From assembly GCA_016930075.1 (NCBI GenBank), contig JAFGHS010000036.1:47659-111658 (forward strand): DNA of 64,000 nucleotides, read 5' to 3'. Origin of the DNA: Deltaproteobacteria bacterium (GTDB lineage: Bacteria > Desulfobacterota > Syntrophia > Syntrophales > JAFGHS01). The notes under the pieces were generated by a model, which saw only the letters and a program-made list of their open reading frames with translations, did no database searches and was not told the DNA's origin. Of the stretch, positions 25,985 to 36,391 are shown in pieces; the first letter of the stretch is position 1; the number at the start of each line of letters is the position of its first letter. The position numbers and the translations under genes are program-made.

Positions 25985-28705
25985 CTAATGTCTTATTTTT
26001 TTATAATCGGCGGCACCATCTGCCGGCTGTTTCTTTCGGATAGATACCAATGCCTTGCCTGCGGCAACCTTTAGCTTTTCCGGATAGGGCCGAAGGCGCA
26101 GAAAAGAGCCGGATTCGGCAATTTCCGAAAGACAGGGGATGGCTGCCGCAGATCCGATGGAACCCAGGGCCATACAAATTTTCTCCTCCAACTGGTTCCG
26201 CAGGGCCGTGGCAATCATTGGTCTGGTCTTCAACAGGTCCACGAGATCATCCACGACGTCGGCACATTTTGCGCTGCCGATCGCTTCGATGATGTTGATC
26301 TTGAACTGATCATCTGCATCGTTAAGCGCCGATGTCAGCATTTGCCCTCTCTTAGCCCCTCCGGTGCGATAGATGCTTTTCAATGCTTCCAGCTTCACGC
26401 GCTGGTCTTTGTGGCGCAAGAGGGGCTGAAGATCGGCGGCGCTTTCCTCATTGCCGATTTGTCCCAGCAGATACGCCAGATTGCGCAGATAATACCAGGT
26501 TTCGTCATCGCTGACTCTGCTGCGCACATATGGGATAGCCCTTGATCCGATTTCCATAACAAGATGCATGATTCGCATGCGCTCATTGCTGTCGTGCGTC
26601 TCCCGCAGATCATCGAGAAGCCGGAGCAAAGCCGTATCGCCGAGTTTCACCAATATGCGGCCTGATTCGACCTGTTTGTTCTGTTCATTGCTGCAGAATT
26701 CTTTAAAAAGGACCGCAATGTGCTCTTCGTCAGCCAGGTCTCGAATAATCCCTGATGCAATATCACAAATTCTGTCGTTCTTTTCCAGGGTGCCGAAGCA
26801 GATGTCGTTGAACAAATCCAGGATAGGAATCGTTTCAGAAAATTGCCCCCGGAAGATTCTGTGGCGGACAAGGTTTTTCATGTGGTCACAGATTTTTTCA
26901 AAAGCGGGTGTGGCCGATGTTTCGCATCGGATCCATTCCATTAAACGATCGGATAATCTTTCCGTCAATTCAGTTTGTTGTTCCTGAGGGAGGTCCGCAA
27001 TGATATCGGTCAGGGCATTGGATTCCCGGGCACGTATTTCGGCATCATCGGAAAACATGTTTTCAACCAGGCGTTGCAAAACGATTTCCAGAGTCTGCTC
27101 TTCTTTTTGTTTTATAAGTTGATCAATGACCCGCGGCAATTCGGCCATCAAAGAGGCATTCAACGAAATAGCGCCTTCATCGCTCTGTAAAAGCGTACTC
27201 ACGGCTTCCTGGAGATCAAAGTCGCCCTTTTGAGATGTTTTCTCATCGCCTCCTCCTTCTGATGAGGTCCCGTCGGTGAAGGAGTCGGTTTGTCCGGCGG
27301 CACCCCCCGGCTGCCCGCCCGATCTTTGAACCATTGGATCATCCTGACTCGCAGAATCCCTGCCGGCAAAGGGACCGGTTTGTCCACTGGCGCTTGCGGA
27401 TCGCCCATATGCTCCTTTTTTCTGCGAAAGTTCGTTGACGATGTATTGCATCAGCATGCCGCCGAACAGGTGCTCCAATTTTTTACTGTCCATCTGACTG
27501 ACAACGGCACTGTCCATGGAGGCAATGGACGAACCGATGCGTTCCGACAGCAGCTTCTGATCCTTGGTACCGAGATGAGCGGCCACTTTATCGAGGAGTG
27601 CAATTGTGTTTTCGATTTTGTCGGATAATTCACTGTAGTTGACCGGTCCTTCCGAAGAGGTCGCCTGAGATACGCCGGACTGGTATATTCTGAATAAAAG
27701 ATCGGGATCTTTAATGATTTCTTGGAATTTACTTGGATCTTCCGCCAGAGCCGGATCGATATTCAGAAAAAAGCGAGTGATACTTTCGTCCGTTACGTCA
27801 AGACCCGCTACAATTTGATGAGCCTGATCCACCGCGACATATACCTTTTGATCAAGGGCGATATGGGATATGTTTCTATCGGCCATCATCTTGGACAGAC
27901 CACCGGCGGCGATTACGGTTTCGGGTTTCATTGACAGCAAATCGACGAACTGACCGAGCTCTTCTATTTGCAGCCCTTTATGGAACGAAACGCTTTTGAT
28001 GTTGAATCCCGTCAGGATTTGCAATAAGGTCTTGACATGCGGTTTTTCCTGATCTTTCTGTAGCAGAACTTCTCCGCAAATCAGGATGTTCTTTTCGGAT
28101 TCGGCATAAACAAGCGAGGGAATCTGATCAACAATTTCCAGAATATTTGAATGTAATTTGTCCATCGTCAATACGATGCTTGTACTGGTCGGGGGATACA
28201 GACGGATATTTTTGATGGCGGTATTGAAGACCGTGATGATTTCCAGCGCTTTTTGTTTGACATCCAAACCTTTTATTTGATCAAGGACAATGTGCGATAT
28301 TTTTTTATCCGACATCATCCTGGCGAGACCACCCAAAAGCATCACGGCTTCGGGTTTCATCGACATCAAATCGACGAACTGAGCGAGTTCTTCCTTTTGC
28401 AGCCCTTTATTGAAGGATATGCTTCTGATGCCGAATCCCGTCAGGATTTGCAACAAGGTCTTGACATAAGGTTTATCTTGATCCTGCTTCGGCAGAACGT
28501 TCCCGAAGATCAGGATATTCTTTTCGGATTCGGCAAAAACAAGCGAGGGAATCCTATCTACAATGTCGAGAAGATATGAATAGAGTCTGTCCATTGTCGA
28601 TGCAATGGCTGCGCTGCCGGGAGGATATATGACGATGTTTTTTATGGCGGTGTTCAGGATATTGATGGTTTCCAGCGCTTTTTGTTTGATATCCAAATCT
28701 TCCAT
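25985..28705 (-). CDS. HEAT-repeat protein with tandemly duplicated N-terminal domain
   Basis: A 906-residue protein with no signal peptide. Residues about 3-145 and 147-288 are two copies of one unit (KQKALETINILNTAIKNI, YPPGS, IPSLVFAESEKNILI, KTLLQILTGF, MSMKPEAV). A Ser/Gly-rich linker lies near residue 430-480. The C-terminal third is alpha-helical with HEAT/PBS-lyase-like repeats (YLRNLAYLLGQIGNEESAADLQPLLRH). The ATG at 28705 is preferred over a TTG at 28711. It sits alone between tRNA-Gly and the rimP operon. Such proteins are usually scaffolds; the function is unknown. Confidence 0.75.
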   Translation of the reverse strand: MEDLDIKQKALETINILNTAIKNIVIYPPGSAAIASTMDRLYSYLLDIVDRIPSLVFAESEKNILIFGNVLPKQDQDKPYVKTLLQILTGFGIRSISFNKGLQKEELAQFVDLMSMKPEAVMLLGGLARMMSDKKISHIVLDQIKGLDVKQKALEIITVFNTAIKNIRLYPPTSTSIVLTMDKLHSNILEIVDQIPSLVYAESEKNILICGEVLLQKDQEKPHVKTLLQILTGFNIKSVSFHKGLQIEELGQFVDLLSMKPETVIAAGGLSKMMADRNISHIALDQKVYVAVDQAHQIVAGLDVTDESITRFFLNIDPALAEDPSKFQEIIKDPDLLFRIYQSGVSQATSSEGPVNYSELSDKIENTIALLDKVAAHLGTKDQKLLSERIGSSIASMDSAVVSQMDSKKLEHLFGGMLMQYIVNELSQKKGAYGRSASASGQTGPFAGRDSASQDDPMVQRSGGQPGGAAGQTDSFTDGTSSEGGGDEKTSQKGDFDLQEAVSTLLQSDEGAISLNASLMAELPRVIDQLIKQKEEQTLEIVLQRLVENMFSDDAEIRARESNALTDIIADLPQEQQTELTERLSDRLMEWIRCETSATPAFEKICDHMKNLVRHRIFRGQFSETIPILDLFNDICFGTLEKNDRICDIASGIIRDLADEEHIAVLFKEFCSNEQNKQVESGRILVKLGDTALLRLLDDLRETHDSNERMRIMHLVMEIGSRAIPYVRSRVSDDETWYYLRNLAYLLGQIGNEESAADLQPLLRHKDQRVKLEALKSIYRTGGAKRGQMLTSALNDADDQFKINIIEAIGSAKCADVVDDLVDLLKTRPMIATALRNQLEEKICMALGSIGSAAAIPCLSEIAESGSFLRLRPYPEKLKVAAGKALVSIRKKQPADGAADYKKIRH

Positions 28706-28822
28706 AGGCAACTGTGAATCATCGTTGTGTTAGGAATATTCTTTTCCTTCAAACGGTCAAAAAAATATACGTCAAATGCTCCACGTTAACCACGCATAAA
28801 AACAGAGGCGGGAATGATTTAT

Positions 28823-28897
28823 TGGAGCGGGCGATGGGGCTCGAACCCACGACGTCCAGCTTGGGAAGCTGACATTCTACCACTGAATTACGCCCGC
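28823..28897 (-). tRNA. tRNA-Gly (anticodon CCC)
   Basis: Full cloverleaf with encoded CCA. The acceptor stem pairs GCGGGCG with CGCCCGC. The D arm is ATTC-AGTGGTA-GAAT, and the anticodon arm TCAGC-TTCCCAA-GCTGG gives anticodon CCC. The T arm is GTGGG-TTCGAGC-CCCAT. It closely resembles bacterial glyU-type tRNAs that read GGG. It lies downstream of hisD behind its own promoter. Confidence 0.97.
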
Positions 28898-28921
28898 CTT
28901 GAACTTGAATATAAGGCGCAC

Positions 28922-28951
28922 ATTCTATTAATCGATGTGTTCTTTTGTCAA
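28922..28951 (-). promoter_or_regulatory. sigma-70 promoter of tRNA-Gly
   Basis: On the minus strand TTGACA (28946-28951) and TAGAAT (28922-28927) are separated by 18 bases. The -10 box lies 24 bases before the mature tRNA 5' end. The promoter falls just after the hisD stop codon. Confidence 0.75.
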
Positions 28952-28952
28952 G

Positions 28953-30248
28953 CTATTTTCGCGACAGCCTTACACTGATGGACTTCCCGTGGCCGCTTAA
29001 GCCTTCCATATCAGCGAATGCGGCGGTTTGCGGGCCGTATTTTTCCAGTGCCATCCGGTCAAAAGAAATGACGCTGGTCCGCTTGATAAAATCGTAAACA
29101 CCGAGGGGCGACGAAAATCGCGCCGATCTTTCTGTGGGGAGGATGTGATTGGGCCCGGCCATGTAATCTCCCAGCGCTGCAGGCGTACTGTATCCCAGCA
29201 GGACGGCGCCGGCGTTTTTGATCTTTTCCAGCATCTGCCGGGGATTTTCCAGCAGCAATTCCAAATGCTCCGGCGCCAGGTCGTTGGCGATTTGGGCAGC
29301 TTCGTCCATGTTCCTTGTGACGATAATAGCGCCGAATTCCGTCAGGGCTTTGCCGGCGAAGGCCTTTCTTGGAAGGTCTTCAAGCTGGCGATCGATTTCA
29401 TCGGCGACTTGCCGGGCAAACGCTTCATCGGGCGTAAGCAGGATAGCGCCGGCCAGCGCGTCATGTTCCGCCTGGGCCAGCATGTCGGCTGCGGCAAAGG
29501 CGGGATCGGCTTTGCCGTCGGCAATGATGACGACTTCGCTGGGACCGGCGGCGATCATGTCGATGGCCGTCCTTCCATAAATCATTTGTTTGGCGGTGGT
29601 GACATAGGCGTTGCCCGGTCCGACGATCTTGTCCACCTGGGGGACGGATTCGGTGCCGTAGGAAAGCGCGGCAATCGCCTGGGCGCCGCCGATCTTAAAG
29701 ACCTGTTTAATGCCGCATATTTTTATCGCCGCTGCGATCAGGGGATGCGGTTTTCCGCCTTTTGTCGGCGTAGCGATGATGATTTCTCCGACACCGGCGA
29801 TTTTGGCCGGTATGGCGGCCATGAGCAACGTGGAGGGATAAGCGGCGGTGCCGCCGGGGGTGTAAATTCCCACGCGTGAAAGCGGCAATATGCGCTGCCC
29901 CAGTTCAATGCCCGGTTCGTCTTCGAAAGACCAACTCTGAATGACTTGTTTTGCATGGAATTTCTCGATCCGGTCGGCGGCAAGTTTAAGGATGCTCCAT
30001 TCCTTTTGCCCCACGCGGGAAGCGGCTTCTTCAATATCTTCTTCCGACAGCATGATATTGCCGGCGGTCAGCTTATAGCCGTCGAATTTTTCCGTGTAGT
30101 CAAAAAGGGCTTTATCTCCCTCGGCGGCGACTTTATCCACGATTTCTTTAACGGTTGCCCGGAGCTTCTCATTATCTAGTTTGCCCCGGTTGCCGATCTT
30201 GATCAATTGCGTTTTGAAATCCGGACTGTCTGTTTTGGTGATGTTCAT
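28953..30248 (-). CDS. hisD: histidinol dehydrogenase
   Basis: Catalyses the last two oxidations of histidine synthesis (histidinol to histidine, NAD and zinc dependent). The 431-residue length is typical. Motifs include VGIYTPGGTAAYPSTLLM, KIVGPGNAYVTTAKQ and the family signature region DMIAAGPSEVVIIADG..ADMLAQAEHDALAGAILLT. The catalytic/zinc stretch NDLAPEHLEL and GPNHILPT follow. It is one base after murA and is the last gene of the rho-to-hisD cluster; other his genes are not in the window. Confidence 0.97.
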   Translation of the reverse strand: MNITKTDSPDFKTQLIKIGNRGKLDNEKLRATVKEIVDKVAAEGDKALFDYTEKFDGYKLTAGNIMLSEEDIEEAASRVGQKEWSILKLAADRIEKFHAKQVIQSWSFEDEPGIELGQRILPLSRVGIYTPGGTAAYPSTLLMAAIPAKIAGVGEIIIATPTKGGKPHPLIAAAIKICGIKQVFKIGGAQAIAALSYGTESVPQVDKIVGPGNAYVTTAKQMIYGRTAIDMIAAGPSEVVIIADGKADPAFAAADMLAQAEHDALAGAILLTPDEAFARQVADEIDRQLEDLPRKAFAGKALTEFGAIIVTRNMDEAAQIANDLAPEHLELLLENPRQMLEKIKNAGAVLLGYSTPAALGDYMAGPNHILPTERSARFSSPLGVYDFIKRTSVISFDRMALEKYGPQTAAFADMEGLSGHGKSISVRLSRK

Positions 30249-30249
30249 G

Positions 30250-31503
30250 CTAAGCCTTTATCCTTCTAATATCAGCGCCCAGGGCTGAGAATTTTTGTTC
30301 AATCGCCTCATAACCGCGGTCGATGTGGTAGACGCGGGAAAGCTCAGTCTTCCCTTCTGCGACCAGTCCTGCCAGAATCAGGGAAGCTGACGCACGCAGG
30401 TCCGTTGCCATGACCGGCGCTCCGCGGAGATGATCGACACCCTTGACAATAGCGCGGTTTCCCTCGATGACAATGTCGGCGCCCATGCGCATCAGTTCAC
30501 TGATATGCATAAACCGGTTTTCAAAAACCGTTTCCGTGATCACGCTCAAGCCCCCGGCAACGGCCATATAGGACATCATCTGGGCTTGCAAGTCCGTGGC
30601 AAATCCGGGATAGGGGTGGGTTTTAATGTCGACGCTTTTCCGCGTTTCACAGCCCGTCACTCTCACGCCATTTTCGATGGGGATCACATCCATGCCGCTG
30701 TCTCTGAGCTTTGTGATGACGGCGTCCAGGTGCCGGGGGTTACAGTCCAGAATCCGGACATCCCCTTGCGTCATGCCTGCCGCGATCATGAACGTTCCCG
30801 CCTCGATCCGGTCGGGAATGACCGTTGCCTCGGCGGGTGATAATGCATCGACGCCGTCGATCCGGATCACGTCCGTTCCCGCACCGGAAATCCGGGCTCC
30901 CATGCCGTTTAAGACCTCCGCCAGGTTGACGACTTCCGGCTCCTGGGCGGCGTTTTTCAAAAAGGTGGTTCCCCTGGCGAGACAGGCGGCCATCATGATG
31001 TTTTCCGTTCCCGTAACCGTCACAATATCGAAATAGATGGTGGTCCCTTTCAGGCGCTTTGCCCTGGCTTCGATGTAACCCTCCTTTAAATCCACAACCG
31101 CGCCCATGGCCTGAAGGGCCTTGATGTGGAGATTGACGGGTCTTGCGCCGATGGCGCACCCGCCGGGAAGGGACACCCGCGCCTTGCCCATCCTGGCCAC
31201 CAGGGGGCCTAGGACAAGGATGGATGCCCGCATGGTTTTCACCAGGTCATAAGACGCCTCGCAATGATCGATGTGGTCTGCGTTGATCCTGATCGTTGTT
31301 CCTTCCGTATCAACTTTTGCGCCCATGCTCGACAAAAGCTTTTTGATGGTTTGAACATCCACGAGATTGGGGATATTATGAAAGGTATGGACGCCCGCCC
31401 CAAGCAGGGATGCCGTCATGATGGGAAGGGCGGCGTTCTTGGCGCCGCTGATCCGGACTTCCCCGGTCAGTCTTTTACCGCCGTGAATAATGATCTTATC
31501 CAT
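30250..31503 (-). CDS. murA: UDP-N-acetylglucosamine 1-carboxyvinyltransferase
   Basis: First committed step of peptidoglycan synthesis, transferring enolpyruvate from PEP to UDP-GlcNAc. The 417-residue EPSP-synthase fold protein starts [27 protein letters not shown]. The active-site loop [17 protein letters not shown] carries Cys116, so the fosfomycin-sensitive cysteine is kept. The segment [13 protein letters not shown] is also present. It lies between prmC and hisD with almost no spacing. Confidence 0.97.
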   Translation of the reverse strand: MDKIIIHGGKRLTGEVRISGAKNAALPIMTASLLGAGVHTFHNIPNLVDVQTIKKLLSSMGAKVDTEGTTIRINADHIDHCEASYDLVKTMRASILVLGPLVARMGKARVSLPGGCAIGARPVNLHIKALQAMGAVVDLKEGYIEARAKRLKGTTIYFDIVTVTGTENIMMAACLARGTTFLKNAAQEPEVVNLAEVLNGMGARISGAGTDVIRIDGVDALSPAEATVIPDRIEAGTFMIAAGMTQGDVRILDCNPRHLDAVITKLRDSGMDVIPIENGVRVTGCETRKSVDIKTHPYPGFATDLQAQMMSYMAVAGGLSVITETVFENRFMHISELMRMGADIVIEGNRAIVKGVDHLRGAPVMATDLRASASLILAGLVAEGKTELSRVYHIDRGYEAIEQKFSALGADIRRIKA

Positions 31504-31506
31504 CCG

Positions 31507-32361
31507 TTAATTTTTTCTCCTTGCTGTAATGCATCGTTCGATGCCCCCGTAATCTTTTCTACACGCAACGTCTTCATAGTCGCCTTCGTTCCTGAAAAGA
31601 CCGACGACTGTTTCTTTCTGTCCCGCACCGATCTCCAGGAAAAGCCGCCCCCCCTTCTTTAAATAATGCTTCCCTTTCCGGATGAGGCGACGGTGAAAAT
31701 TCATGCCGTCCGGCCCTCCCATAAGGGCCGACGCGGGCTCGAAATTTCTGACTTCCCGTGACAACGCATAAAATGTGTCGTCTTCAATGTAAGGCGGGTT
31801 GGAAACAATACCATCAAATAATCCGGAAACAGGGGCAAACATATCTCCGGCGAAAAAAGCAATGCGATGAGCCAGACTGTGGGCTTCGGCATTCCGCAGA
31901 GCCACCTGAATCGCCTTTGAGGAAATATCACAAGCCGACAGAGAGGCGTTTTTCAGCTCCGCTGCCAGGGCAATGATAATGGCGCCGCTGCCCGTTCCCA
32001 CATCCAGAATTCTGGCATCTGTCTTATCTGAATCTTTATAGTATTTCAATACTTCTTCTACCAGAATTTCCGTGTCCGGTCGGGGGATCAACACATCCGG
32101 ATTGACAATCAGTTCAAGGGACCAGAATTCCTTGCGACCCGTGATATAAGCAACAGGTTCGCCCATCCGACGCCGGTAAACCCAGGGGTGAAAATCCGCC
32201 AATTCTTTATCCGTCAGTTCCCGTTCCGGATATTTGAAAAGATCGAGACGATCAACCTTGAGCAAACGGGCAAGCAGCACCTCGGCGTCCAGTCTGGGCG
32301 ATGCCAGACCATTATTCTCAAAATCCTTTGTTGTCTGATTCAGTATTGTTGCGACATTCAT
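31507..32361 (-). CDS. prmC: peptide chain release factor N(5)-glutamine methyltransferase
   Basis: Methylates the GGQ glutamine of release factors. The 284-residue protein has the PrmC N-terminal helical domain, PVAYITGRKEFWSLELIVNPDVLIPRPDTE and the SAM-binding motif ILDVGTGSGAIIIALA. The substrate-glutamine motif SNPPYI is near residue 190. It directly follows prfA, its substrate, as in many bacteria. Confidence 0.96.
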   Translation of the reverse strand: MNVATILNQTTKDFENNGLASPRLDAEVLLARLLKVDRLDLFKYPERELTDKELADFHPWVYRRRMGEPVAYITGRKEFWSLELIVNPDVLIPRPDTEILVEEVLKYYKDSDKTDARILDVGTGSGAIIIALAAELKNASLSACDISSKAIQVALRNAEAHSLAHRIAFFAGDMFAPVSGLFDGIVSNPPYIEDDTFYALSREVRNFEPASALMGGPDGMNFHRRLIRKGKHYLKKGGRLFLEIGAGQKETVVGLFRNEGDYEDVACRKDYGGIERCITARRKN

Positions 32362-32382
32362 GGATGATGATGGGAACAGATC

Positions 32383-33462
32383 TTAAATCTGTGCCCCCGA
32401 TTGCTTCAGGACTTCGGCCTGGAAATGGTTCGTCAGGGCGTCAATGACGGATTGGATGTCGCCGTTGAGAAAATTTTCCAGATTATACAGGGTCATACCG
32501 ATACGGTGGTCCGTCATGCGTCCCTGGGGAAAGTTGTAGGTCCGGATGCGTTCGCTCCGGTCTCCGCTTCCCACCTGGTTTTTTCTCGTTTCAGAAATCT
32601 CAGCGTTTTGTTTTGTCGTCATCAAATCCAACAGCCGGGCCTTTAGAACCTTCATGGCTTTGACCTTGTTTTTAAGTTGTGATTTTTCGTCCTGGCAGGT
32701 TACGACAAGACCGCTGGGCAGGTGGGTAATCCGGACGGCGGAATCCGTTGTATTAACGCTCTGCCCCCCGTGCCCTGTGGAGCGATACACATCGACGCGC
32801 AAATCATTGGGATCAATGTTGACCTCGACATCGTCCGCTTCGGGCAGGACGGCCACGGTGACCGCCGAGGTGTGAATCCTGCCCTGGGCTTCCGTAATGG
32901 GAACCCGCTGCACCCGGTGGACGCCGCTTTCATATTTCAATTTGCTGTAAGCGCCTTTGCCCTCGATGAGGGCGATAATCTCTTTGAATCCCCCCATACC
33001 GCCCGCCGGGCTGCTGCTGATGATTTCCACCCGCCACCGGCAAAGTTCCGCATACCGGGCATACATGCGGAACAAGTCGCCCGCAAACAAGCCGGCTTCA
33101 TCCCCGCCCGTACCGGCCCGTATTTCCAAAAACACATTGCGTTCATCGTTGGGGTCCTTAGGCAGGAGCAGGAGGGTGAGTTGATCTTCCAGGGCGGCTA
33201 ATTTTTCCTTAAAGGCCGGCATTTCCTCTTTGACGATTTCCTTGAGTTCCTCGTCATTTTCTTTCAGCAGGTCTTGGCCTTCTTCAATGCGCTCTTTTAT
33301 CTTTTCATATTGACGGTACGTCTCAACCAGTTCCTCGATGTCGGCATGCTCTTTGGCATACTTCTGGTAGATGCCGGGCTTGCCGACCACGTCGGCATCG
33401 CTCAAAAGCCGTTCCAGTTCTCTGTATCGAAGGTCGATGTCTTTTAACTTTGCGAACATCAT
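32383..33462 (-). CDS. prfA: peptide chain release factor 1
   Basis: Releases peptides at UAA and UAG. The 359-residue protein carries the GGQ motif ([11 protein letters not shown], residues 232-234) and the PxT-type codon-recognition motif (PIT, 188-190) of RF1. The segments [18 protein letters not shown] and GVHRVQRVP are also present. There is no programmed frameshift site, as expected for RF1 rather than RF2. The start is one of two adjacent ATG codons. Confidence 0.97.
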   Translation of the reverse strand: MMFAKLKDIDLRYRELERLLSDADVVGKPGIYQKYAKEHADIEELVETYRQYEKIKERIEEGQDLLKENDEELKEIVKEEMPAFKEKLAALEDQLTLLLLPKDPNDERNVFLEIRAGTGGDEAGLFAGDLFRMYARYAELCRWRVEIISSSPAGGMGGFKEIIALIEGKGAYSKLKYESGVHRVQRVPITEAQGRIHTSAVTVAVLPEADDVEVNIDPNDLRVDVYRSTGHGGQSVNTTDSAVRITHLPSGLVVTCQDEKSQLKNKVKAMKVLKARLLDLMTTKQNAEISETRKNQVGSGDRSERIRTYNFPQGRMTDHRIGMTLYNLENFLNGDIQSVIDALTNHFQAEVLKQSGAQI

Positions 33463-33606
33463 ATTGCTATTTTCATGACCATTATTTCCAAGACGCCGGT
33501 AAACGAACCCGTCGTATTTTGCTATGACAGCAATTTTTTTAAGGAATCGCCCTTAAGGGCATCATGAACATACACAGGGAGGTCGGGGAAACTCTCTTAT
33601 CATGGA

Positions 33607-33645
33607 CGTAGGAACAGGTTTTGTAAAATATGTCCTGTTCCTACG
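33607..33645. repeat. perfect inverted repeat between rpmE and prfA
   Basis: Twelve-base perfect arms (CGTAGGAACAGG at 33607-33618, complement at 33634-33645) around a 15-base loop. There is no T run on either side, so it is not a classical terminator. It may be a processing or mRNA-stability hairpin within the rpmE-prfA spacer. Confidence 0.5.
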
Positions 33646-33675
33646 CAATGCTATTGAATACTGCGGGATGAAATT

Positions 33676-33906
33676 TCAGGCGGATTTCTCAGCCTTGCCT
33701 GTCGCCCCTTCCTGACCGTATTTCTTATGGAATCTTTCCACGCGACCCGCCGTATCGATGATCTTCTGCTTGCCCGTCATAAAGGGATGGCATTTGGAGC
33801 AGATTTCTATTTTGATGTCTTTTTTCGTGGATCTTGTTTCAATAACGTTTCCGCAGACGCAGGTAATGGTCGTTGTCTGATAATCCGGATGGATGCCTTT
33901 TTTCAT
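33676..33906 (-). CDS. rpmE: 50S ribosomal protein L31
   Basis: From ATG 33906 ([20 protein letters not shown]) the product is 76 residues. It has the zinc-binding cysteine pairs CVC and CSKC of the C+ form of L31, then [25 protein letters not shown]. The longer frame from 33966 adds a 20-residue extension not seen in L31. A short charged C-terminal tail extends past the core. It lies between rho and prfA. Confidence 0.95.
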   Translation of the reverse strand: MKKGIHPDYQTTTITCVCGNVIETRSTKKDIKIEICSKCHPFMTGKQKIIDTAGRVERFHKKYGQEGATGKAEKSA

Positions 33907-34044
33907 GGTCGTTTTGCTCTCCTGATAAAAATCATTATTTTCGCCCGTTTTTTTAAGCCTTTGCAAGCCGATTGCCGGGGCATTATAAACATCTTTCCAA
34001 CAAATTCAAGTTATTTTATGCTTGTTGCCTTCTTTTCCTTGTTT

Positions 34045-35292
34045 TTACTGATTCATCGAATCGAGGAAAGCCTGGTTGGTTTCCGTTTTTCTCATTTTGT
34101 CGATGATGAATTCCATGGCGTCCACCGGATTCATTTCCTGAAGGAGCCGTCGCAATATCCAGATGCGGTTGAGATTGACTTTCGGGATCAGCAATTCTTC
34201 TTTTCTCGTCCCGGAACGGATGAGATCAAAGGCCGGGAAGACCCTGCGGTCGGCGATGCGGCGATCCAGATGAAGCTCCATATTGCCGGTTCCCTTGAAT
34301 TCTTCGAAGATGACTTCATCCATCCGGCTGCCTGTGTCGATCAGGGCCGTGGAAATAATGGTTAAACTGCCGCCGTTTTCAATATTTCGGGCCGCACCGA
34401 AGAAGCGCTTCGGTTTGTGCAGGGCGTTGGAATCAACGCCGCCGGACAGGACCTTGCCGCTGGGAGGCACTACGGTGTTATAGGCGCGGGCCAGCCTCGT
34501 GATGCTGTCCAAAAGAATCACGACATCCATTTTGTGCTCCACGAGGCGCTTTGCCTTTTCGATCACCATCTCGGCCACCTGAACGTGCCGCGTTGCCGGT
34601 TCGTCAAAGGTGGATGAAATCACCTCTCCTTCGACGCTGCGCTGCATATCCGTCACTTCCTCCGGCCGCTCGTCGATCAAAAGAACCATCAGGATGACTT
34701 CCTTATGATTCTTTGTAATGCTGTGAGCAATGTCCTGAAGGAGGACTGTTTTGCCGGCCCTGGGGGGAGAAACGATCAGTCCTCTTTGTCCCTTGCCGAT
34801 AGGCGTAAAGAGATCCATTACCCGCGTGGAGAGATTTTCCGGGTCCATTTCCAGATTGAATTTTTCTTCCGGGTACAGGGGGGTCAGGTTGTCAAAAAGG
34901 ATTTTATCCTTGGCGATGTCAGGCCCCTCAAAGTTGACGCCGTCGACTTTGAGGAGGGCAAAGTATTTTTCGCCTTCTTTGGGCGGCCTTACCTCTCCCG
35001 AAACCGTATCACCGGTCCTCAGACCGAATCTGCGGATTTGGGAGGGGGAGATGTAAATATCGTCCGGGCTGGGAAGGTAGTTGTAATCCACGGCGCGGAG
35101 AAAGCCGAAGCCGTCCGGCAGGATCTCCAGGACCCCGGCCCCGGAAATGACGCCGTTTTTCTCGGCCTGGGCCTGCAGGATGGCAAAGATCAGGTCCTGT
35201 CTCCTCATGCCGCTTGCGCCGGCGACATTTAAGTCTTTTGCCAGATTTGCAAGTTCACTGATGGGCTGCCTCTTGATGTCTTCAATGTTCAT
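34045..35292 (-). CDS. rho: transcription termination factor Rho
   Basis: Hexameric RNA helicase that terminates transcription. The 415-residue protein has the N-terminal Rho domain ([21 protein letters not shown]) and an RNA-binding OB fold ([35 protein letters not shown]). The ATPase domain shows [13 protein letters not shown] (Walker A), [13 protein letters not shown] and [16 protein letters not shown] (Walker B, Q-loop region). No large insertion is present in the RNA-binding domain. It begins the rho-rpmE-prfA-prmC-murA-hisD cluster, behind a 259-base AT-rich spacer. Confidence 0.98.
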   Translation of the reverse strand: MNIEDIKRQPISELANLAKDLNVAGASGMRRQDLIFAILQAQAEKNGVISGAGVLEILPDGFGFLRAVDYNYLPSPDDIYISPSQIRRFGLRTGDTVSGEVRPPKEGEKYFALLKVDGVNFEGPDIAKDKILFDNLTPLYPEEKFNLEMDPENLSTRVMDLFTPIGKGQRGLIVSPPRAGKTVLLQDIAHSITKNHKEVILMVLLIDERPEEVTDMQRSVEGEVISSTFDEPATRHVQVAEMVIEKAKRLVEHKMDVVILLDSITRLARAYNTVVPPSGKVLSGGVDSNALHKPKRFFGAARNIENGGSLTIISTALIDTGSRMDEVIFEEFKGTGNMELHLDRRIADRRVFPAFDLIRSGTRKEELLIPKVNLNRIWILRRLLQEMNPVDAMEFIIDKMRKTETNQAFLDSMNQ

Positions 35293-35551
35293 AAAGGGAT
35301 TCCTTTTGTTTATACCTTTCTATTCTATGCATTTTTACGGGCAACGCCCGTTAAAAGTATTTTATGCTTGATAATTGTTTAATTAGATATTTTCATGAAA
35401 TAAAAGTGAGAAGATCTTATTTTTTTGCAACGAGCTTATGAAAATTTTAAAAGATAAAACGGGTTGCTACCTTGAACTCCTGAAGCATTCCAAACGGGAA
35501 GGACTTAATGCATGCCTTTCTCAGATTGCAAATTTCCCTATAACAATCTTT

Positions 35552-36385
35552 TTACCGTGTCAAGTAATTTTTATTACAGGAATTTTTTATATAAATGAAA
35601 TTCAACTGCCTTCCCGTCTTTCCTCCCTCCGCCCGGTGGGAGAAAAACATATCTTTCCGGCAGGCTGTACAACAATCGGCTAAAAAAATATTTTCTTCCG
35701 GAACACCCCTGTTGAGAATATGTAATTTGTTGGCCAGGGGCAGGTCGAACATCCATTTGCCTGCATCCGGCAGCGGCCTAAACAGGCGATCCCGGTTTTT
35801 GTCATACATCATGGCTTCATGAACCTGTTCATCGACTTCATAGCAGCATGGTCCGATGGCAGGTCCGATGACGGCCAGGATGTCCCCCGGCCGGCCGGCA
35901 AATCTTTTGATGAATACATCGACCGTTTTGGCGGCAATTTTTAAGGTTGTACCCCGCCAACCCGCATGGACGGCGCCGACGATCCGCCTGACCGGGTCCA
36001 CAAGGAAAATGGGAACGCAGTCGGCCGTCTTGACGGCCAGAGCAAGACCCGGCCGATCCGTGACGATGGCATCACAGGCGGCGGATGCATATTTCCCGGT
36101 GCTGTCTGCCGGATCACCCAGGACGAGAATGCCATCGCCGTGCACCTGATCAACGATGATGAGATTTCGGGAATCCAAATGGAAGGCATCGGCAATCATC
36201 GCACGGTTTTTCAAAACATCTTCTTCCCTGTCCCCCAAGTGATCACCGGCATTGAGGCTGAGAAAAGGAACTTTGCTGACTCCCGTGCGGCGTGTGCAGA
36301 AGGCATGGCGGATAAAATCATAAGTCTCCAGGGCAAGGCATTGCAAACTCTCAACGGAACCGTTTTTCCTGAATGCAAATAACAC
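35552..36385 (-). CDS. YfiH/PgeF family purine nucleoside phosphorylase-like protein
   Basis: Multicopper-polyphenol-oxidase fold protein (DUF152). Members have been shown to act on adenosine and related nucleosides and to correct peptidoglycan precursor misincorporation. The 277-residue sequence holds the metal-site motifs VDQVHGD, VKTADCVPIFLVDP and GAVHAGWRGT, plus VIGPAIGPCCYEV and NIFLADCCTACRKDMFFSHRAEG. It lies six bases downstream of the rluD-type gene, a common pairing. The exact substrate is not predictable. Confidence 0.92.
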   Translation of the reverse strand: MLFAFRKNGSVESLQCLALETYDFIRHAFCTRRTGVSKVPFLSLNAGDHLGDREEDVLKNRAMIADAFHLDSRNLIIVDQVHGDGILVLGDPADSTGKYASAACDAIVTDRPGLALAVKTADCVPIFLVDPVRRIVGAVHAGWRGTTLKIAAKTVDVFIKRFAGRPGDILAVIGPAIGPCCYEVDEQVHEAMMYDKNRDRLFRPLPDAGKWMFDLPLANKLHILNRGVPEENIFLADCCTACRKDMFFSHRAEGGKTGRQLNFIYIKNSCNKNYLTR

Positions 36386-36391
36386 TGATCC

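Noticed and set aside
29028..29879. Plus-strand 283-codon frame antisense to hisD.
   Set aside because: hisD is complete and well conserved on the other strand. The antisense product has no domain and no upstream signals.
33607..33645. Inverted repeat between rpmE and prfA considered as a terminator.
   Set aside because: The stem is strong but there is no T run on either strand, so it is listed only as an inverted repeat.
35438..35683. Plus-strand 81-codon frame between rho and yfiH.
   Set aside because: It extends into the conserved yfiH gene on the opposite strand and has no recognisable content.
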